From assembly GCF_004011695.2 (NCBI RefSeq), contig NC_082416.1, positions 1,550,001-1,614,000 on the forward strand: 64,000 bases of DNA, in the 5' to 3' direction. A program made the position numbers and the translations under genes. The notes beneath the pieces are model-generated. The model saw only the letters and a program-made list of their open reading frames with translations. It did no database searches and was not told where the DNA came from. Positions 47,855 through 58,466 of this stretch are shown piece after piece. The stretch comes from Ascochyta rabiei (taxonomy: Eukaryota; Ascomycota; Dothideomycetes; Pleosporales; Didymellaceae). Position 1 is the stretch's first letter. Every line of letters starts with the position of its first letter.

Positions 47855-48430
47855 CTAGACCGGCGCTGCTAAGTGTAAAGTCTGTGTAAGAGTTACGCTT
47901 GCATGTTTTTGCTTTGCTTGGGTTTGTGTTCTGTCCTCGTACAGTCCGTGACTGCATGCTACCCTGTATCGATAGTGAGACGTGGAGTTCGCACTCGGAT
48001 CATCTCGTGAGCTTGGTGGCTGTTGGTCGGTGGCTTGATTAGGCTCCAGTATGTGTTCGATTCCATCGAGCGGATACAGAAGATGGTGGCTCGTTCGATG
48101 AGGAAACCTCAGAGCCTCTGCGTGATTGGTAGGACTTGAGATCGGGCTGTCATCACTCGCGAGGCCTTTGCTCATGTGCTCAAGAGATGACTGCGTAGCT
48201 AATTACTTCACTGGCGCTTCGATTTCATCTCCAAGCTTACGACTGCTTCTTTATTCTTCCCAAGGGGCTGCAACATTCAGGTGGCCGGCTTCATCTCGCA
48301 AAGCGTACGGATGGGTGGGTTCAGAGGCAGGGCATTGAACGTCTCCAGGACTTACTTGGCTTCGGAAAAAGCACTCTCGTGATCGAGAGCATCCACAACA
48401 ACGGCCTCTTCAATTTGACAGCGGTAAGCT
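47855..48430 (-). pseudogene. decayed coding sequence of unknown family
   Basis: A minus-strand frame of protein-like sequence (EEAVVVDALDHESAFSEAK, then EAGHLNVAAPWEE, LGDEIEAPVK, SLEHMSKGLASDDS and ASVTLTQTLHLAAPV) is interrupted by TAA at 48251-48253 and 48203-48205. It also seems to contain a two-base indel near 48300. Both TAA codons would be CAA before a C-to-T change. I cannot name the family. It may be the 5' portion of the gene at 45455-47820. Confidence 0.45.
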
Positions 48431-49663
48431 CGACTCGGATACATCTGTGGAAGAATTCCTAGAAGTCGACGTCGTTTGGATTGTGGTGCTAACCAGAAAA
48501 AACACCGCGGCTGTTTTGTTGTATGTGTCTCGAAAGTCGCTTTGGGGTCGTATCTCTGTGAGCAACCGGCGCAAAGCTAGCTCTTTTCAGGTTTCTAGGT
48601 TGGGAGTAGAACATAGGTTTTTGAGCAACGAAGATCCGATGCCGCATCCAAGGAAGGGGATGGGTGTAGTGGAACTGTGAGCGTCAGTTCGAAGATCCCA
48701 AAGCCGGTACCGTAGCTCGACAGAATCGCCAAAGCTACTCCAAGCTCGAAGGACAGCCCTTCCCGAGCAGATATCCGAAGACGATGGTCCTCAGCTTTAG
48801 GGAATCTGTGCTGGAGAATACCGATATCCCCTAGCCATGGATTGCGATCATGTGCTGCCTGTTTTTACTTGATTTCAAGGTACCCTCGGAATACATACAT
48901 ATCAAGCTTTTATGTTCGAGAAGACAATCACCGTGCAGACACACCCTACACATCTACCATTTCCAAGAAGCCAGCCCGATAGAACCCCACCAAGCTACAG
49001 CCCAAAACTAGGACGTGAGAACAGCAGTAAGTACCATCATTTACTCCAAACACATGTCAAGAAACTGCAGACAGAGGAAATAAGCTTACTACAGTTGGAA
49101 AAAGCTGTGCCGGAAGTACCGCTACACAGAAACTAGGGATTGCAGCGCCAGAAGGTCTTTTGCCTGGCAAGTCGAGGGACGAAGGCTAGAACTGTGCCTC
49201 CAGCAAAGTCGACCGTGTATCAAAGTGGGAGTTTTCTTCCTAACATCTGCAGAGTTCGTTGCTCGAAGAGCAGATGGCATCCTCGGGAAAGCTGAAGTGC
49301 ATACTGTTAGAGTCTTTATGTTATATCTACGTAATTTGGTAGATAGACTTAGGAGGTGCCTTTTATACTCTCGAGTCTTTACTATCAGCGAGTAACTCCT
49401 CTTCATTGCTGGAGTGGTGGAGAGCCTCTCACGCGTGGAGATGAACAGTCAAGGAATCGATTTTTTGAAGTGAACTACCTTCCCGTCCACTTACTACTTA
49501 ATACGGCAATCCGCTAGACAGATACCTGTGATACCTGTGATACTTTTAAACGCCACATCGTCGCCCGCTGCCAATTAGAGAAATGTGGTTGAGGAATAGC
49601 ATCGTCGCGATGCAAAGCAGAAGAGACGCGTTCGTTTCAAGGAGGAAGTCATGACAGCGTTAG
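48431..49663. other. no supportable gene
   Basis: Open frames at 48447-48680 and 48912-49136 (plus) and 49122-49406 (minus) carry no motifs I know. No repeat or tRNA found. It separates the decayed-gene zone from the intact GC-rich gene block and includes the 3' flank of the R3H-SUZ gene. Confidence 0.4.
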
Positions 49664-52247
49664 CTAGGCGTGTTGACGGCTTGCATTCAAAGCGGAGAGG
49701 TCGAATTTGGGCGCAGGCGGCTGGTGCGGCGCGGGTGGTTTGGCGGGCAGGTGCGCGGGCGTGCCGTACTTTGCGATGCTGCTGGCGCCAGAGGGAACGC
49801 GGGATGAGGGCTGCTCGCCGCTTTGGGATGCGATTCTGTGCATCCCGGCCGAGCCGTTGGCGTGCAGGCTTTGCGGAGAGCCGAAGGACGGCGTGCTGCC
49901 AGCTGGGGGACTCACGCGCTGCATCTGGCCTGCCATCGGCGGCTGGCCCTGCATCTGGAAGCCGCCATAGCCGTTTATCTGAGGCGGGCCCTGGCCCATG
50001 TTCGGTTGCATCTGGAAAGGCACGTTGCGGCCGCCCGGGATGAAAGCCTGGCTCTGTGGATTGAACTGCGGGCGGTTGTAGCTGCCGGGTATGGGGTGTT
50101 GATTGCGGTTCGGTTGGCCGCTGTAAGGATTCGGTGGGAATTGTCCATACGCATAAGGTTGGGGCTGGGGCGCGGACATGGGCCGGTTGGATGGTGTGAA
50201 CGGTGGCACTTGACCCATCGGATAGGCAGGTTGTTGATTCATCTGTGGCCAACCCTGACTCGAGGGCATGTGCTGCGGCTGTTGGAAGGGCTCCTGATAA
50301 TGTGCCATGGGCGTGTTAGCCATCTTGGGCGTCACCTGCGAAGGCATCACGGGACTCTGGAATGACATGCCTCTTTGGAAGTCGGCGGACAGGTCATAGC
50401 CAGGCTGTATCTGCGCATACGGCTGGTACATGGCAGGTCCACTATGCGGTGGGAACTGCTGCCCGCTCCAAGCGTACTGGGACTGTGCATCTGGAGACGC
50501 CATGGCTGGGTAGGGGTTGCTGTGGGTGGTGGGGGGCGAAGCTCCGGAGCTCAAGCCTGCGTACTGTGCATTTGGCGTGGGGCCTGGGTAGCCATCGTAG
50601 TAGACTGCGTTTTCAGCCGTAAACCCTGACACTGCGTACTGCTGAGGGTAGTAGACGTTGAAACGAGACCTGGCCTGGAAGTCGTCGTCGTCATAATTGC
50701 GCGGCTTCTTGCTCTTCTTCTTGCCAGATGCCGAACTCGATCGTGATATGTCCTTGTCCTTGTCTTCCGCCTCAGTGGTCTCTGCTGCAGGGGAGTCCTC
50801 ACTCTCCGCACCAAAGATGCGCTGGCGGGCCTCTCGGTAGCGTGCTTCACGCTCTTCACGTGTCAATGCGGCCTTGTCTTTGCCATCGTTGCTACCGTCG
50901 CTCCCATCGATTTCGGATGTCGTCTTGGATGGGTCCTGCGAGTTGAAGCCAGTGTTGGTGGCTGACTTGGCGTCTTCGCGACGCATGATCTTGCGGGCGG
51001 GCAGCTCGACAGGCGGTGTGTCAGCGCCTTTGGTGGCATCCACCATTTGCGACAGCGGGGGTGGTCTGTGATCAAGTCAGAGAGCATCGAGCAACAGCGG
51101 TAGTGGTCACTAACATTCTGCAGTAGGGAGTGCGCGTGATCTTGACACCAGTCATGGTGGAGTCGACGACATGGCCGAGCAGATAGTAGTCGGCAAGACG
51201 GTGAGCAAGCATTCTGTAGAAGGTGTTGCAGTTGGGCAGAGAGTACTCGCTGTCGCTGCCACAGGTCAGTCAGGGTATTGGCGGGGCGTGGGTACTATCA
51301 GACGCACCGAGAATCTTTGATGAAATCAATAAAATCCTGCTCCATCTTCACAACGAACAGTCGGTCGCGCGGGGACTGCAGGGCTTCAATAAGCTTCTCG
51401 TCTGGAGCAGACGGCAGGTTGGGCACGCCATCGATCGAAGGCAGGCCTGTTCCCACAGGCTGTGACATGGGTCGGCCGCCGTTTAGAGAGTGATTGGGGT
51501 CGAAGAGCACGTGTGGGCCGGTGGGAATGGTTGGGAAGCGGCCTGGTGGGACGCCGCGGTGGGAGTGAGGGTTCATGACTGCAATTTCGTGCAGCTGGTC
51601 GCGAAAGGCACGGGCGGCGCCGTTGTCAGAGCCCTGGCGCGAGTCGGCGACGAGTGAGTCTGGAGGAGAGGTGACGTCTTCCTCCTCGACAGCCCTCAGA
51701 CTGGCGCTGTCGTCAGGCCGCAGCGACTCTTTCTCGTCGAGTGCAAAAGTGGTGGCCGAGGCGACGCTCTTCCCGTCGATGCTGGGCGGCTTGCCCGATC
51801 CGTCCGACGAGGACAGCTGGGTGCTGCTGTCTTCAGCCGCCGAGATCTTGACCAGGGCAATGGATCGTGGGCGCTCAGGCAGCTCTTGCTTCACGTCTGA
51901 AGACGGTGCAGCCGACTGTTGCGCGGCGTCGGTCCATTGCCCGGTTCGGTCGACGCTGGTTCCAGCGGTTCCGTTTGGATGCGCGTCTCTCTTCTCGGCT
52001 CCTTGCGGTCCGTCGGTGGTGGCGGGTACGGAGCGCGCAATCTGTGGCTGGCTCAGGATTCGGGGCGTCGCAACAGGCGGGGCTGCCTTTGCGCTGGCGT
52101 TCTGGGTGGGAGTGGGTGGCTTCAGAGCCGAGGCGGCGACCTGGAAATAGTCAGCATGGCTTGAGGTGAGGGGACATGCGTGCCCACCTTTGCAAAGGAC
52201 AGCCTTGCCTGTGCGTGCTCCTGCTGCGTAGGCGTTGCGGAGGCCAT
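49664..52247 (-). CDS. R3H and SUZ domain RNA-binding protein, four exons, 811 aa
   Basis: Exons on the minus strand are 52247-52188, 52140-51308, 51255-51115 and 51065-49664. Introns are 47, 52 and 49 bp, and the joined frame is open. The start ATG (MASATPTQQ) was chosen because it splices cleanly into the long second exon. After a Ser/Asp-rich N-terminal part, residues about 270-345 form an R3H domain (SPRDRLFVVKMEQDFIDFI, then NTFYRMLAHRLADYY and STMTGVKITRT), which binds single-stranded nucleic acid. A SUZ domain follows at about 365-431 (PARKIMRRED ... REARQRIFGA). SUZ domains bind RNA beside R3H. The remainder is a long Pro/Gln/Tyr/Gly-rich disordered tail. R3H-SUZ proteins act in cytoplasmic mRNA control, so a role in mRNA metabolism is likely. 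It is divergent from the ZCCHC10-type gene across a 1-kb region. Confidence 0.9.
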
Positions 52248-52534
52248 GGCAGCAATGGGGTATGGGGGGAGGGAGGGAGTAGGCGCTGGGCGTCGCGTCA
52301 AGAAAGTATGCGACTCGAGCGTCTGCGCAGCAGCACACGCGTGGATGCTGAGTTGCAGGTGGGGGAAAAGACAGGTGGGCGACAAGTGGAGCCGTGCGCG
52401 GTGGTGGAGCGAAGGAAGGGTGCAAAAGACGGGTCTTCAGGAAATGGGATGCTCAAGGAAAGTCGCGGTAGCCAGGGCCAGAGAGCTGGACATTGTGGTG
52501 TGCCGACATTCGACGTCTGGGTGCGGTGGGAGGT

Positions 52535-52624
52535 GTGCGGTGTTGTTTGGTGGTGCGGTGTTGTTTGGTGGTGCGGTGTTGTTTGGTGGTGCGGTGTTGT
52601 TTGGTGGTGCGGTGTCGTGTGGTG
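52535..52624. repeat. 18-bp minisatellite, five copies
   Basis: GTGCGGTGTTGTTTGGTG repeated four times exactly, with a fifth variant copy. Confidence 0.9.
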
Positions 52625-53132
52625 GTGCGGTCGTGCAGTCAGGCAGTCGTGCGGTGTCGTGCGGTGTCGTGCGGTGGGGCTGCCAAAAGTCGGGAGACAG
52701 CCTCGACGAGGACGGAGGGGCGTGATGCGTGCGTGCGCAGGCCGGGCGTGGGCGCGTAGTGGGGAAGAGAAGAGGCAGGCAAGCGCCAGACGACAGGGCG
52801 CGCGCAACAGCCAGCAGGCGGACGGGCGAAGCGGCGAGGGCAGAGGCGGCACGGCGCGGCGCGGGCGGGTGTCGTGCGGGGTGCGAGCGTGTGCAAAGTC
52901 GAACGTCCAAGGTGAAGAGCGCGGTCGTGCTGCCGTGCGCCGTGCGTCGACAGAGAACCGCGCACGGGTCACGTGCAGGGTCCAGTGTAATTTGTGATTT
53001 CCTCGCGCCTCACGTGTGACCTCATCCGCGAAACAGCGAGATGGAACCGAGCTCTCTTGCCAAGCCTGTCTCGGTGCGTGGTCTCTTGCAGCACTCCACC
53101 CCATAGCTGAAGCTGCGCAACACCACGTCCAG

Positions 53133-53249
53133 CACCGCAGTCCAGCACCGCAGTCCAGCACCGCAGTCCATCACCGCAGTCCATCACCGCAGTCCATCAC
53201 CGCAATCCATCACCGCAATCCATCACCGCAGTCCATCACCGCAGTCAAC
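53133..53249. repeat. 13-bp minisatellite, nine copies
   Basis: CACCGCAGTCCAT/G tandemly repeated about nine times, ending four bases before the ATG of the zinc-knuckle gene, so probably within its 5' untranslated leader. Confidence 0.9.
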
Positions 53250-53252
53250 GCC

Positions 53253-54143
53253 ATGCTCCGCCGCCCTGGCACCGGCCCGTCCAAGGCCTCGGCGACGACG
53301 CTCTGCCAAAAGTGCCTCCAGCGAGGCCACTACAGCTACGAGTGCAAAGCCAGCGCCCAAGAACGCCCCTACAAGTCGCGCCCCTCGCGCACCCAACAGC
53401 TGCTCAACCCACAGCTCAAGCCCAAGCTCACCACCCAAGTGCCCAACGAGCTGCTCCGCAAAAAGGGCGTGGCCGACGACATGCTCAAGAAAAAGGACGA
53501 AGAGCGAGGGCGCACCTCGGGCCGCAAACACTCGCGCTCGCCATCCTCGTCTGCAGACTCGGTGTCCACCATCTCGACCAACCGCTCGCCGTCCCGCTCT
53601 CCGCCGCCACGACGCCAGAAGCACGAGCGCGACACACGGGGGAAGCGCAGCCGGCGCTCCCGCTCCACCGACTCGCGCTCCTCCATCGACTCACGACCCA
53701 GCGGCGACCGCGACCGCAACACACGGCGCCGCCGCAGCTCCTTCAGCCCAGCCCAGCGCGGCCGCCGCGACGCACCACTCGACACGAGCACGCGCGAACT
53801 GAGCCGGACGCGCGGCCCGGGCAAACGACCACGGCGCTCACGCAGCAGGAGCGCAGATGACATGTCGACGACCTCGGACCCTGCCCAGTCGCGCGCCCTC
53901 CCACCAAGACCAACGTCACCGAGCCAGACACCAAACACACACCAGCGCAGTCCCGGCCCGTTCTCGGACCGCCGCAACGCCCGTCGCTCGCCGAGTCCGC
54001 GCACGAGGAATCGCTTTGACGATGGGCCTGGGGAGAGGCGTGGACGAGGTGGTGCGCCGCCTGTGCCGCCTGCGCCGAGAGAGAGGAGTCTGAGTCCGTT
54101 CAGCAAGCGTGTAGCTCTGACGCGGGCGATGAACGCAGGGTGA
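53253..54143 (+). CDS. ZCCHC10-type zinc knuckle and SR-rich protein, 296 aa
   Basis: The start at 53253 (MLRRPGTGPSK) is chosen over in-frame ATGs upstream because those would translate a tandem repeat. Residues about 15-31 hold a CCHC knuckle, LCQKCLQRGHYSYEC, in the context typical of ZCCHC10 homologues (ATTLCQKCLQRGHYSYECK). After a lysine-rich helix (residues ~50-85) the rest is rich in Arg-Ser and Arg-Pro (SPSRSPPPRR, RRSRSRS, SPSPRTRNR). That is typical of nuclear proteins linked to splicing or transcription. The gene is intronless and its stop codon adjoins a (TTC)n tract. The molecular role in fungi is not well defined; a nuclear RNA-related function is inference. Confidence 0.85.
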   Translation: MLRRPGTGPSKASATTLCQKCLQRGHYSYECKASAQERPYKSRPSRTQQLLNPQLKPKLTTQVPNELLRKKGVADDMLKKKDEERGRTSGRKHSRSPSSSADSVSTISTNRSPSRSPPPRRQKHERDTRGKRSRRSRSTDSRSSIDSRPSGDRDRNTRRRRSSFSPAQRGRRDAPLDTSTRELSRTRGPGKRPRRSRSRSADDMSTTSDPAQSRALPPRPTSPSQTPNTHQRSPGPFSDRRNARRSPSPRTRNRFDDGPGERRGRGGAPPVPPAPRERSLSPFSKRVALTRAMNAG

Positions 54144-54146
54144 TTT

Positions 54147-54227
54147 TCTTCTTCTTCTTCTTCTTCTTCTTCTTCTTCTTCTTCTTCTTCTTCTTCTTCT
54201 TCTTCTTCTTCTTCTTCTTCTTCTTCT
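54147..54227. repeat. (TTC)n microsatellite, about 27 units
   Basis: Uninterrupted TTC run beginning right after the stop codon of the zinc-knuckle gene, so it lies in its 3' untranslated region. Length variation between strains is likely. Confidence 0.95.
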
Positions 54228-54431
54228 CCTTCTCTGCAATTTCATATCCTTGGAGGAAGTCTTGCTTCTTTGTATCAATAGCTTTACCTACCCTACGTTG
54301 TATTCGAAATGCCGTGGTATCATGTCTGCGCGCCCCGAGTCCGTGAGTCTGCACGCGCCGTGCGCGCCTTGCTTGCCTGGCTCGGTCTGGGCTGGCCTGT
54401 CTGTGGCTGGTGGCGGAGCGAGTCTGCAGAG

Positions 54432-54555
54432 CAGCTCATACCCATCTGACGACTCTCTGCACCAGCTCATACCCATCTGACGACTCTCTGCACCAGCTCG
54501 TACCCATCTGACGACTCTCTGCACCAGCTCATACCCATCTGACGCCTCTCTGCAC
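54432..54555. repeat. 31-bp tandem repeat, four copies
   Basis: Unit CAGCTCATACCCATCTGACG followed by ACTCTCTGCAC, four copies with single-base differences. It lies between two convergent genes. Confidence 0.92.
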
Positions 54556-54613
54556 CACGCATGCAAGCAGCTCACTCTCCATGGCGTGTCTAAAGTCCCC
54601 TCTTTACCCCCCC

Positions 54614-55246
54614 TCACCCTTCCACCACCTCCTCCTCCTCGGCATCCCTCCTGCGCTCCCTCTCCTCCTCCACCTCCCGAACATGCATCGCCTCGACCAA
54701 CTCGCCGCCCTCCAACCCCCCCTCCAGCGCCTCCTCTCCAGCCTTCTCCCTCGCCAGCCTCTGCGCCTCCACCCTCTCCCTCACCAGCCTCGCCAGCGCA
54801 TTCTCCGTCGCCCGCTGCAGTCCCCCCTCCTTCATCTTCGCCTCCAAGTCGCGCTTGAGATCCCAGTTGGCCTTCTTGGGCGCCAGCTTGAACAAGTCGA
54901 GCGGCGCATCGCTCTGCTCTTGCTCCTGCGCCTGCTTGGTCTGCAGCGCGAGCTGCGCGGCCTTGTACTCGAGCGTGGCGGTTGCGTCGGCGATGGGCGT
55001 CTTTTCGAAGCCGAGGCGCACGTTGCGCGTCTCCGGGTCGAAGTTGCGCCCGGAGAGGTACGTGGTCGTGGTGGACGGGGTGGAGGCGGTCGTGGTCAGC
55101 GCGCTGGCGGGCGCGGCGGTGGTGGTGGCGGCGTCGTCGTCGGGGGAACGGTCGTCTGGCGCTTGCTTGCGCTTGAGCGACTTCAGTTGGGCCAGGCGCG
55201 CTTTGCGGTCGTTGGAGGCGGCCGAGAGCTTTTCGTGCGAGGACAT
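54614..55246 (-). CDS. cwf18: Cwf18/CCDC12 family pre-mRNA splicing factor, 210 aa
   Basis: Single-exon minus-strand frame from ATG 55246. The N-terminus (KLSAASNDRKARLAQLKSLK) is followed by the family's core: YLSGRNFDPETRNVRLGFEK, then FKLAPKKANWDLKRDLEAKM and RATENALARLVRER. This is the Cwf18 domain, homologous to human CCDC12 and S. pombe Cwf18, found in spliceosomes associated with the Cdc5/Prp19 complex. The C-terminal third is a charged coiled coil rich in Glu and Arg. Length fits the family, which is usually 140-220 residues. It is convergent with the zinc-knuckle gene and divergent from the PPR gene. Confidence 0.9.
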   Translation of the reverse strand: MSSHEKLSAASNDRKARLAQLKSLKRKQAPDDRSPDDDAATTTAAPASALTTTASTPSTTTTYLSGRNFDPETRNVRLGFEKTPIADATATLEYKAAQLALQTKQAQEQEQSDAPLDLFKLAPKKANWDLKRDLEAKMKEGGLQRATENALARLVRERVEAQRLAREKAGEEALEGGLEGGELVEAMHVREVEEERERRRDAEEEEVVEG

Positions 55247-55260
55247 GGTGCGGTGTGATG

Positions 55261-55368
55261 GTGCTGGCGGTGAGGGGCAGGTGGGCGTATGGTGATGGCG
55301 TATGGTGATGGCGTGTGGTGCTGGCGGTGAGGGGCAGGTGGGCGTGTGGTGATGGCGTATGGTGAGGA
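55261..55368. repeat. G-rich 57-bp repeat, about two copies
   Basis: GTGCTGGCGGTGAGGGGCAG starts at 55261 and again at 55318, with shorter internal GTATGGTGATGGC repeats. It lies in the shared promoter region of the cwf18 and PPR genes. Confidence 0.8.
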
Positions 55369-55628
55369 TGACGTGTAGACCTGGCGCCTTTGTAGATCAA
55401 GACACGCTTCTTCAATGGCAGGCCTCGACGCGGCGTGGAGGCATACAGACACCGAACGAGCTGACGCTTCGGCGCCAAAAGTCAGGTTCGGAGGTGAGCG
55501 GCGGGCGGCGGGCCAGACCACACGCGCAAACTCCAAACTCGTCCCAGCTTTTCCAGCGACAACACAACCGCCATCACGCCCCTCGCCCGCGTCATGGCTC
55601 GGTGAAGGCTGCCGCATCCTCCCCGTCC

Positions 55629-58466
55629 ATGCCCCGCGCCCGCATTCCCGATGCCAGCCTCGTCGCCGGCGCTGACGCCCTCATCCTGCCCTGGCTCGCG
55701 CCGAGAGCGCTCGCCGAGTCTCCGGTCGTGAGGCGCCGGCGCCGTCATGGAGGAAGCCGCCCAGCACAGACAGCGAGGGCACAGATGGGCCATGCAGGGG
55801 CGAGAGCAGCTGCTGGCCATGGGAGCTCCCGCTCTCACTGGCAACCACGCACGAGGCCGGCGCTGGACCTGCGATACGCCGACATAGCCTCGTTCGCGCA
55901 CCGACATGCACGGAGGTACACCACCGGCACAGAGACGTTCACCACGACCTCTACTACCCGCACGGCCGCTTCTTCCGCGACTCCTACCACCGGCACAGAG
56001 AGCTCCGCCCAGGCTACAACCCGCCCAGCACCACCCACGACCACGGCTGCCTCCAAAGCCTCCAGCGGCAGCCGCTACTCGCGCAGACGGCCCTGGAAAG
56101 ACGAGCTGTCCAGGCATGCCGCGGACCTGACGCCAGAAAAAGCCGGGCGAGCACGGCTGAAGCACATGGCTGTGGCCGAGGCCCGCCTCAAGCGCCAGGT
56201 CGAGCGTCTGCAGCGGGACCGCTGGCGCTTCAGGAACAAGCTGCTCTACGACGGCCAGTACAGATCGCTGCGCCGCTCCATCCTCGGCCTCAAGCGCTGG
56301 GGCGAGACCACCGAGGATGTGCGCAAGGACAGCAGCATCGACCCAGACGACGAGCACTGGATCCTGCGCACCTTTGCCGCCCTCGACCGCTCCACGTACG
56401 CGCGCACCAACGTCCTCACCAAACCTGTCACGCTGCAGCACGACCCTCGATGTCGCCGCTACACCTCGAGGCTGTTCGCTGGCGTGGACGAGAACGGCCC
56501 GGAGCGCCTGTGGACCAATTGGCACGACTTTGGCGAGAGCAAAAAGTTCTACGAGAGCATCCTCGTCTACATGCTTGATCAACAACCAGGCCGTGCACAG
56601 GCCTTCCTCCCTGTACTAGCCGCCGATGCCTCGCTGCCAGAGGCTAAGTCGGTCATCCTGGCAGATGCCCTCGCCCACCTGGCAAAGCTGCACGTCAAAG
56701 GAGAGTACCCCTCGGACCAGGGCTGGGGCCTCACTTCCAACGCGAACGCTCGGAACTTCATCTCCACCTTCCTCCTCTGCACCCGCTTCGTCAACACGGC
56801 CGTGTACTCGCAGGATCTACTGCACAGTCTGGTTCTGCTAGCCGACACGGCCGATCTGCAGAAGACCTACGACATGTTGATCGAGTCCAAGACACGCCTG
56901 TCTGTGGGCACTACCTTGCACTACGCGAGCGCATTCGGTGAGGCTGGCGAGTTTCGCTATGCGCTGCAGTGTCTGGAACGCCGTCTCGCGGCCTTCAAGG
57001 AGACGGAGCGCGCACTCGTAGTCGATACCGAGCGCTTTCGATGGACCTGTGCGGCCATCCTGCGTGGCAGCATGCGTCGAGGAAACAACTACCACGAGAC
57101 ACCGAGCATAGTAGCGGCCTTTGTTGGATTGGGCGTCAAGATGGATCTCCTGCTCTACGACGTGGTCATGCGCAATGCCATGGACGCCGGCGACTTTGCC
57201 ACTGCGTTCAAAGTCTACAACGCTCTGGATCAGAACGGATTGACCCCGGACAAATACACGTTTTCCATCCTCCTCCACGGGTGCACCAAACAGAGCGACC
57301 CTGCCATGTTCAAGGATTTTGGCGACTGGTGTGTTGAGAAAGCAAAAGAGCTGGGCGATCCCTGGTTGGCTACAGACTGTCTCTACTATGCCTACATCTG
57401 CGAGCAGAGCAAGGCTACCTCGGCACGCGACATGGGCTTGCTTTGGCGGACCTACTTCCACTTGTTCGATCTGACCCCACTAGAGCCTTTCTCTCGATAC
57501 GGCAGCCGCCCGATGAAAGACGCCATCGACCAGCACCTCGAGCCAAACACCCAAAAGCTGGCCTCGACACCCATGGCAGTCTACCTCATGCTCCAGACCG
57601 AGATTCAGACAACCCAAGCGCTCGGCATCCACTACCTCGAGCGCCTCTACAAGACCTTGAAGCAAGCTCTCCTCAAAGCACCTCATCCCGCCCTCGCATC
57701 CCTTGCCCAGACCCCAGCCATCTGGAACGCCTTTCTGCACGCCTTCTGCGCCCAGAAACAATACGCATCCGCCTCCCAGGTCATCAAAGACATGACCGCC
57801 CACGGTCCCGCACCCAACATCTACTCGTGGAACATGTTCATGCAATCCTTCTTCAAAACCGGCCAAGTCACCGCCGCCGAGCGCGTCTTCGCCATCATGC
57901 GCGCCCGCGGCGTCGACCCCGACGCGTACACGTACGGCGTCATGGTGCGCGGGTACGCCAAAGCCCAGCTCGTGGACCGCATCGGCGAAACAATGCAGCA
58001 CATTGCCGAGGAAGCGCAGCTCGACCCGGACCTGCTGCGCGCCCTGGCGCAGGTCCAGAAGCGCCAGGACCTTACCGTCGCGCTGGAGAAGAGCCGCGTC
58101 GAGAGGGAGGCCAAGGAGGCGCAGGCCAAGGAGCAGGCAGCGCGTGAAGAGCAGGAACGTTTTGAGACGCCGCGGTTTGCCTCGCTGCTTACTAATGCGT
58201 TGAGGTTCCGGCCCGCTGCGCATTGGGATAACGGCGTCGCGAATGATGACTTTATGGAGCCGGATGATGAGGAGGTGGTGGTGGAGTCGAAGAAGCTGGA
58301 AGGTCGGACTGATGTCGATTCATTGTCGAGCTCAGACCCCAGATTCAAGTCGCTCCTCGGTAGCCGAACGTCAGGCGTCGCTGCGAAGCCATTGCCGCAG
58401 TTCAATGCCCCGCCAACGACGGAGGCGAGGTTTGGTGGCGTGCAGAGCAGCGAAGAGGAGAAGTGA
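55629..58466 (+). CDS. pentatricopeptide repeat (PPR) protein, probably mitochondrial, 945 aa
   Basis: Long intronless frame. The start at 55629 (MPRARIPDASL) leaves a normal divergent promoter, though the frame is open back to an ATG at 55359. The N-terminus is rich in Arg, Ser and Thr with few acidic residues, consistent with a mitochondrial targeting region. PPR-like units appear at residues ~508-552 (LYDVVMRNAMDAGDFATAFK, then LDQNGLTPDKYTFSILLHGC). They appear again at ~730-775 (YSWNMFMQSFFKTGQVTAAE, then ARGVDPDAYTYGVMVRGYAK). More degenerate helical repeats lie between and before them. PPR proteins bind organellar RNA; fungal ones stabilise or activate translation of mitochondrial mRNAs. 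The specific target is unknown. A coiled coil of Glu/Lys/Ala and an acidic tail follow. Confidence 0.88.
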   Translation: MPRARIPDASLVAGADALILPWLAPRALAESPVVRRRRRHGGSRPAQTARAQMGHAGARAAAGHGSSRSHWQPRTRPALDLRYADIASFAHRHARRYTTGTETFTTTSTTRTAASSATPTTGTESSAQATTRPAPPTTTAASKASSGSRYSRRRPWKDELSRHAADLTPEKAGRARLKHMAVAEARLKRQVERLQRDRWRFRNKLLYDGQYRSLRRSILGLKRWGETTEDVRKDSSIDPDDEHWILRTFAALDRSTYARTNVLTKPVTLQHDPRCRRYTSRLFAGVDENGPERLWTNWHDFGESKKFYESILVYMLDQQPGRAQAFLPVLAADASLPEAKSVILADALAHLAKLHVKGEYPSDQGWGLTSNANARNFISTFLLCTRFVNTAVYSQDLLHSLVLLADTADLQKTYDMLIESKTRLSVGTTLHYASAFGEAGEFRYALQCLERRLAAFKETERALVVDTERFRWTCAAILRGSMRRGNNYHETPSIVAAFVGLGVKMDLLLYDVVMRNAMDAGDFATAFKVYNALDQNGLTPDKYTFSILLHGCTKQSDPAMFKDFGDWCVEKAKELGDPWLATDCLYYAYICEQSKATSARDMGLLWRTYFHLFDLTPLEPFSRYGSRPMKDAIDQHLEPNTQKLASTPMAVYLMLQTEIQTTQALGIHYLERLYKTLKQALLKAPHPALASLAQTPAIWNAFLHAFCAQKQYASASQVIKDMTAHGPAPNIYSWNMFMQSFFKTGQVTAAERVFAIMRARGVDPDAYTYGVMVRGYAKAQLVDRIGETMQHIAEEAQLDPDLLRALAQVQKRQDLTVALEKSRVEREAKEAQAKEQAAREEQERFETPRFASLLTNALRFRPAAHWDNGVANDDFMEPDDEEVVVESKKLEGRTDVDSLSSSDPRFKSLLGSRTSGVAAKPLPQFNAPPTTEARFGGVQSSEEEK

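Larger units (their letters stand above)
52248..53252. other. divergent intergenic region with minisatellites
   Basis: It lies between the divergent R3H-SUZ and zinc-knuckle genes and should hold both promoters. It contains an 18-bp and a 13-bp tandem repeat, listed separately. Long open frames on both strands here are low-complexity and overlap, and are not called as genes. Confidence 0.6.

Noticed and set aside
52176..53161. Long open frames over the R3H/zinc-knuckle intergenic region
   Set aside because: They are repeat-driven, occur on both strands and overlap the first exon of the R3H-SUZ gene.
55482..58405. Long minus-strand open frames opposite the PPR gene
   Set aside because: They are shadow frames of GC-rich coding sequence; only the plus-strand frame has recognisable PPR motifs.
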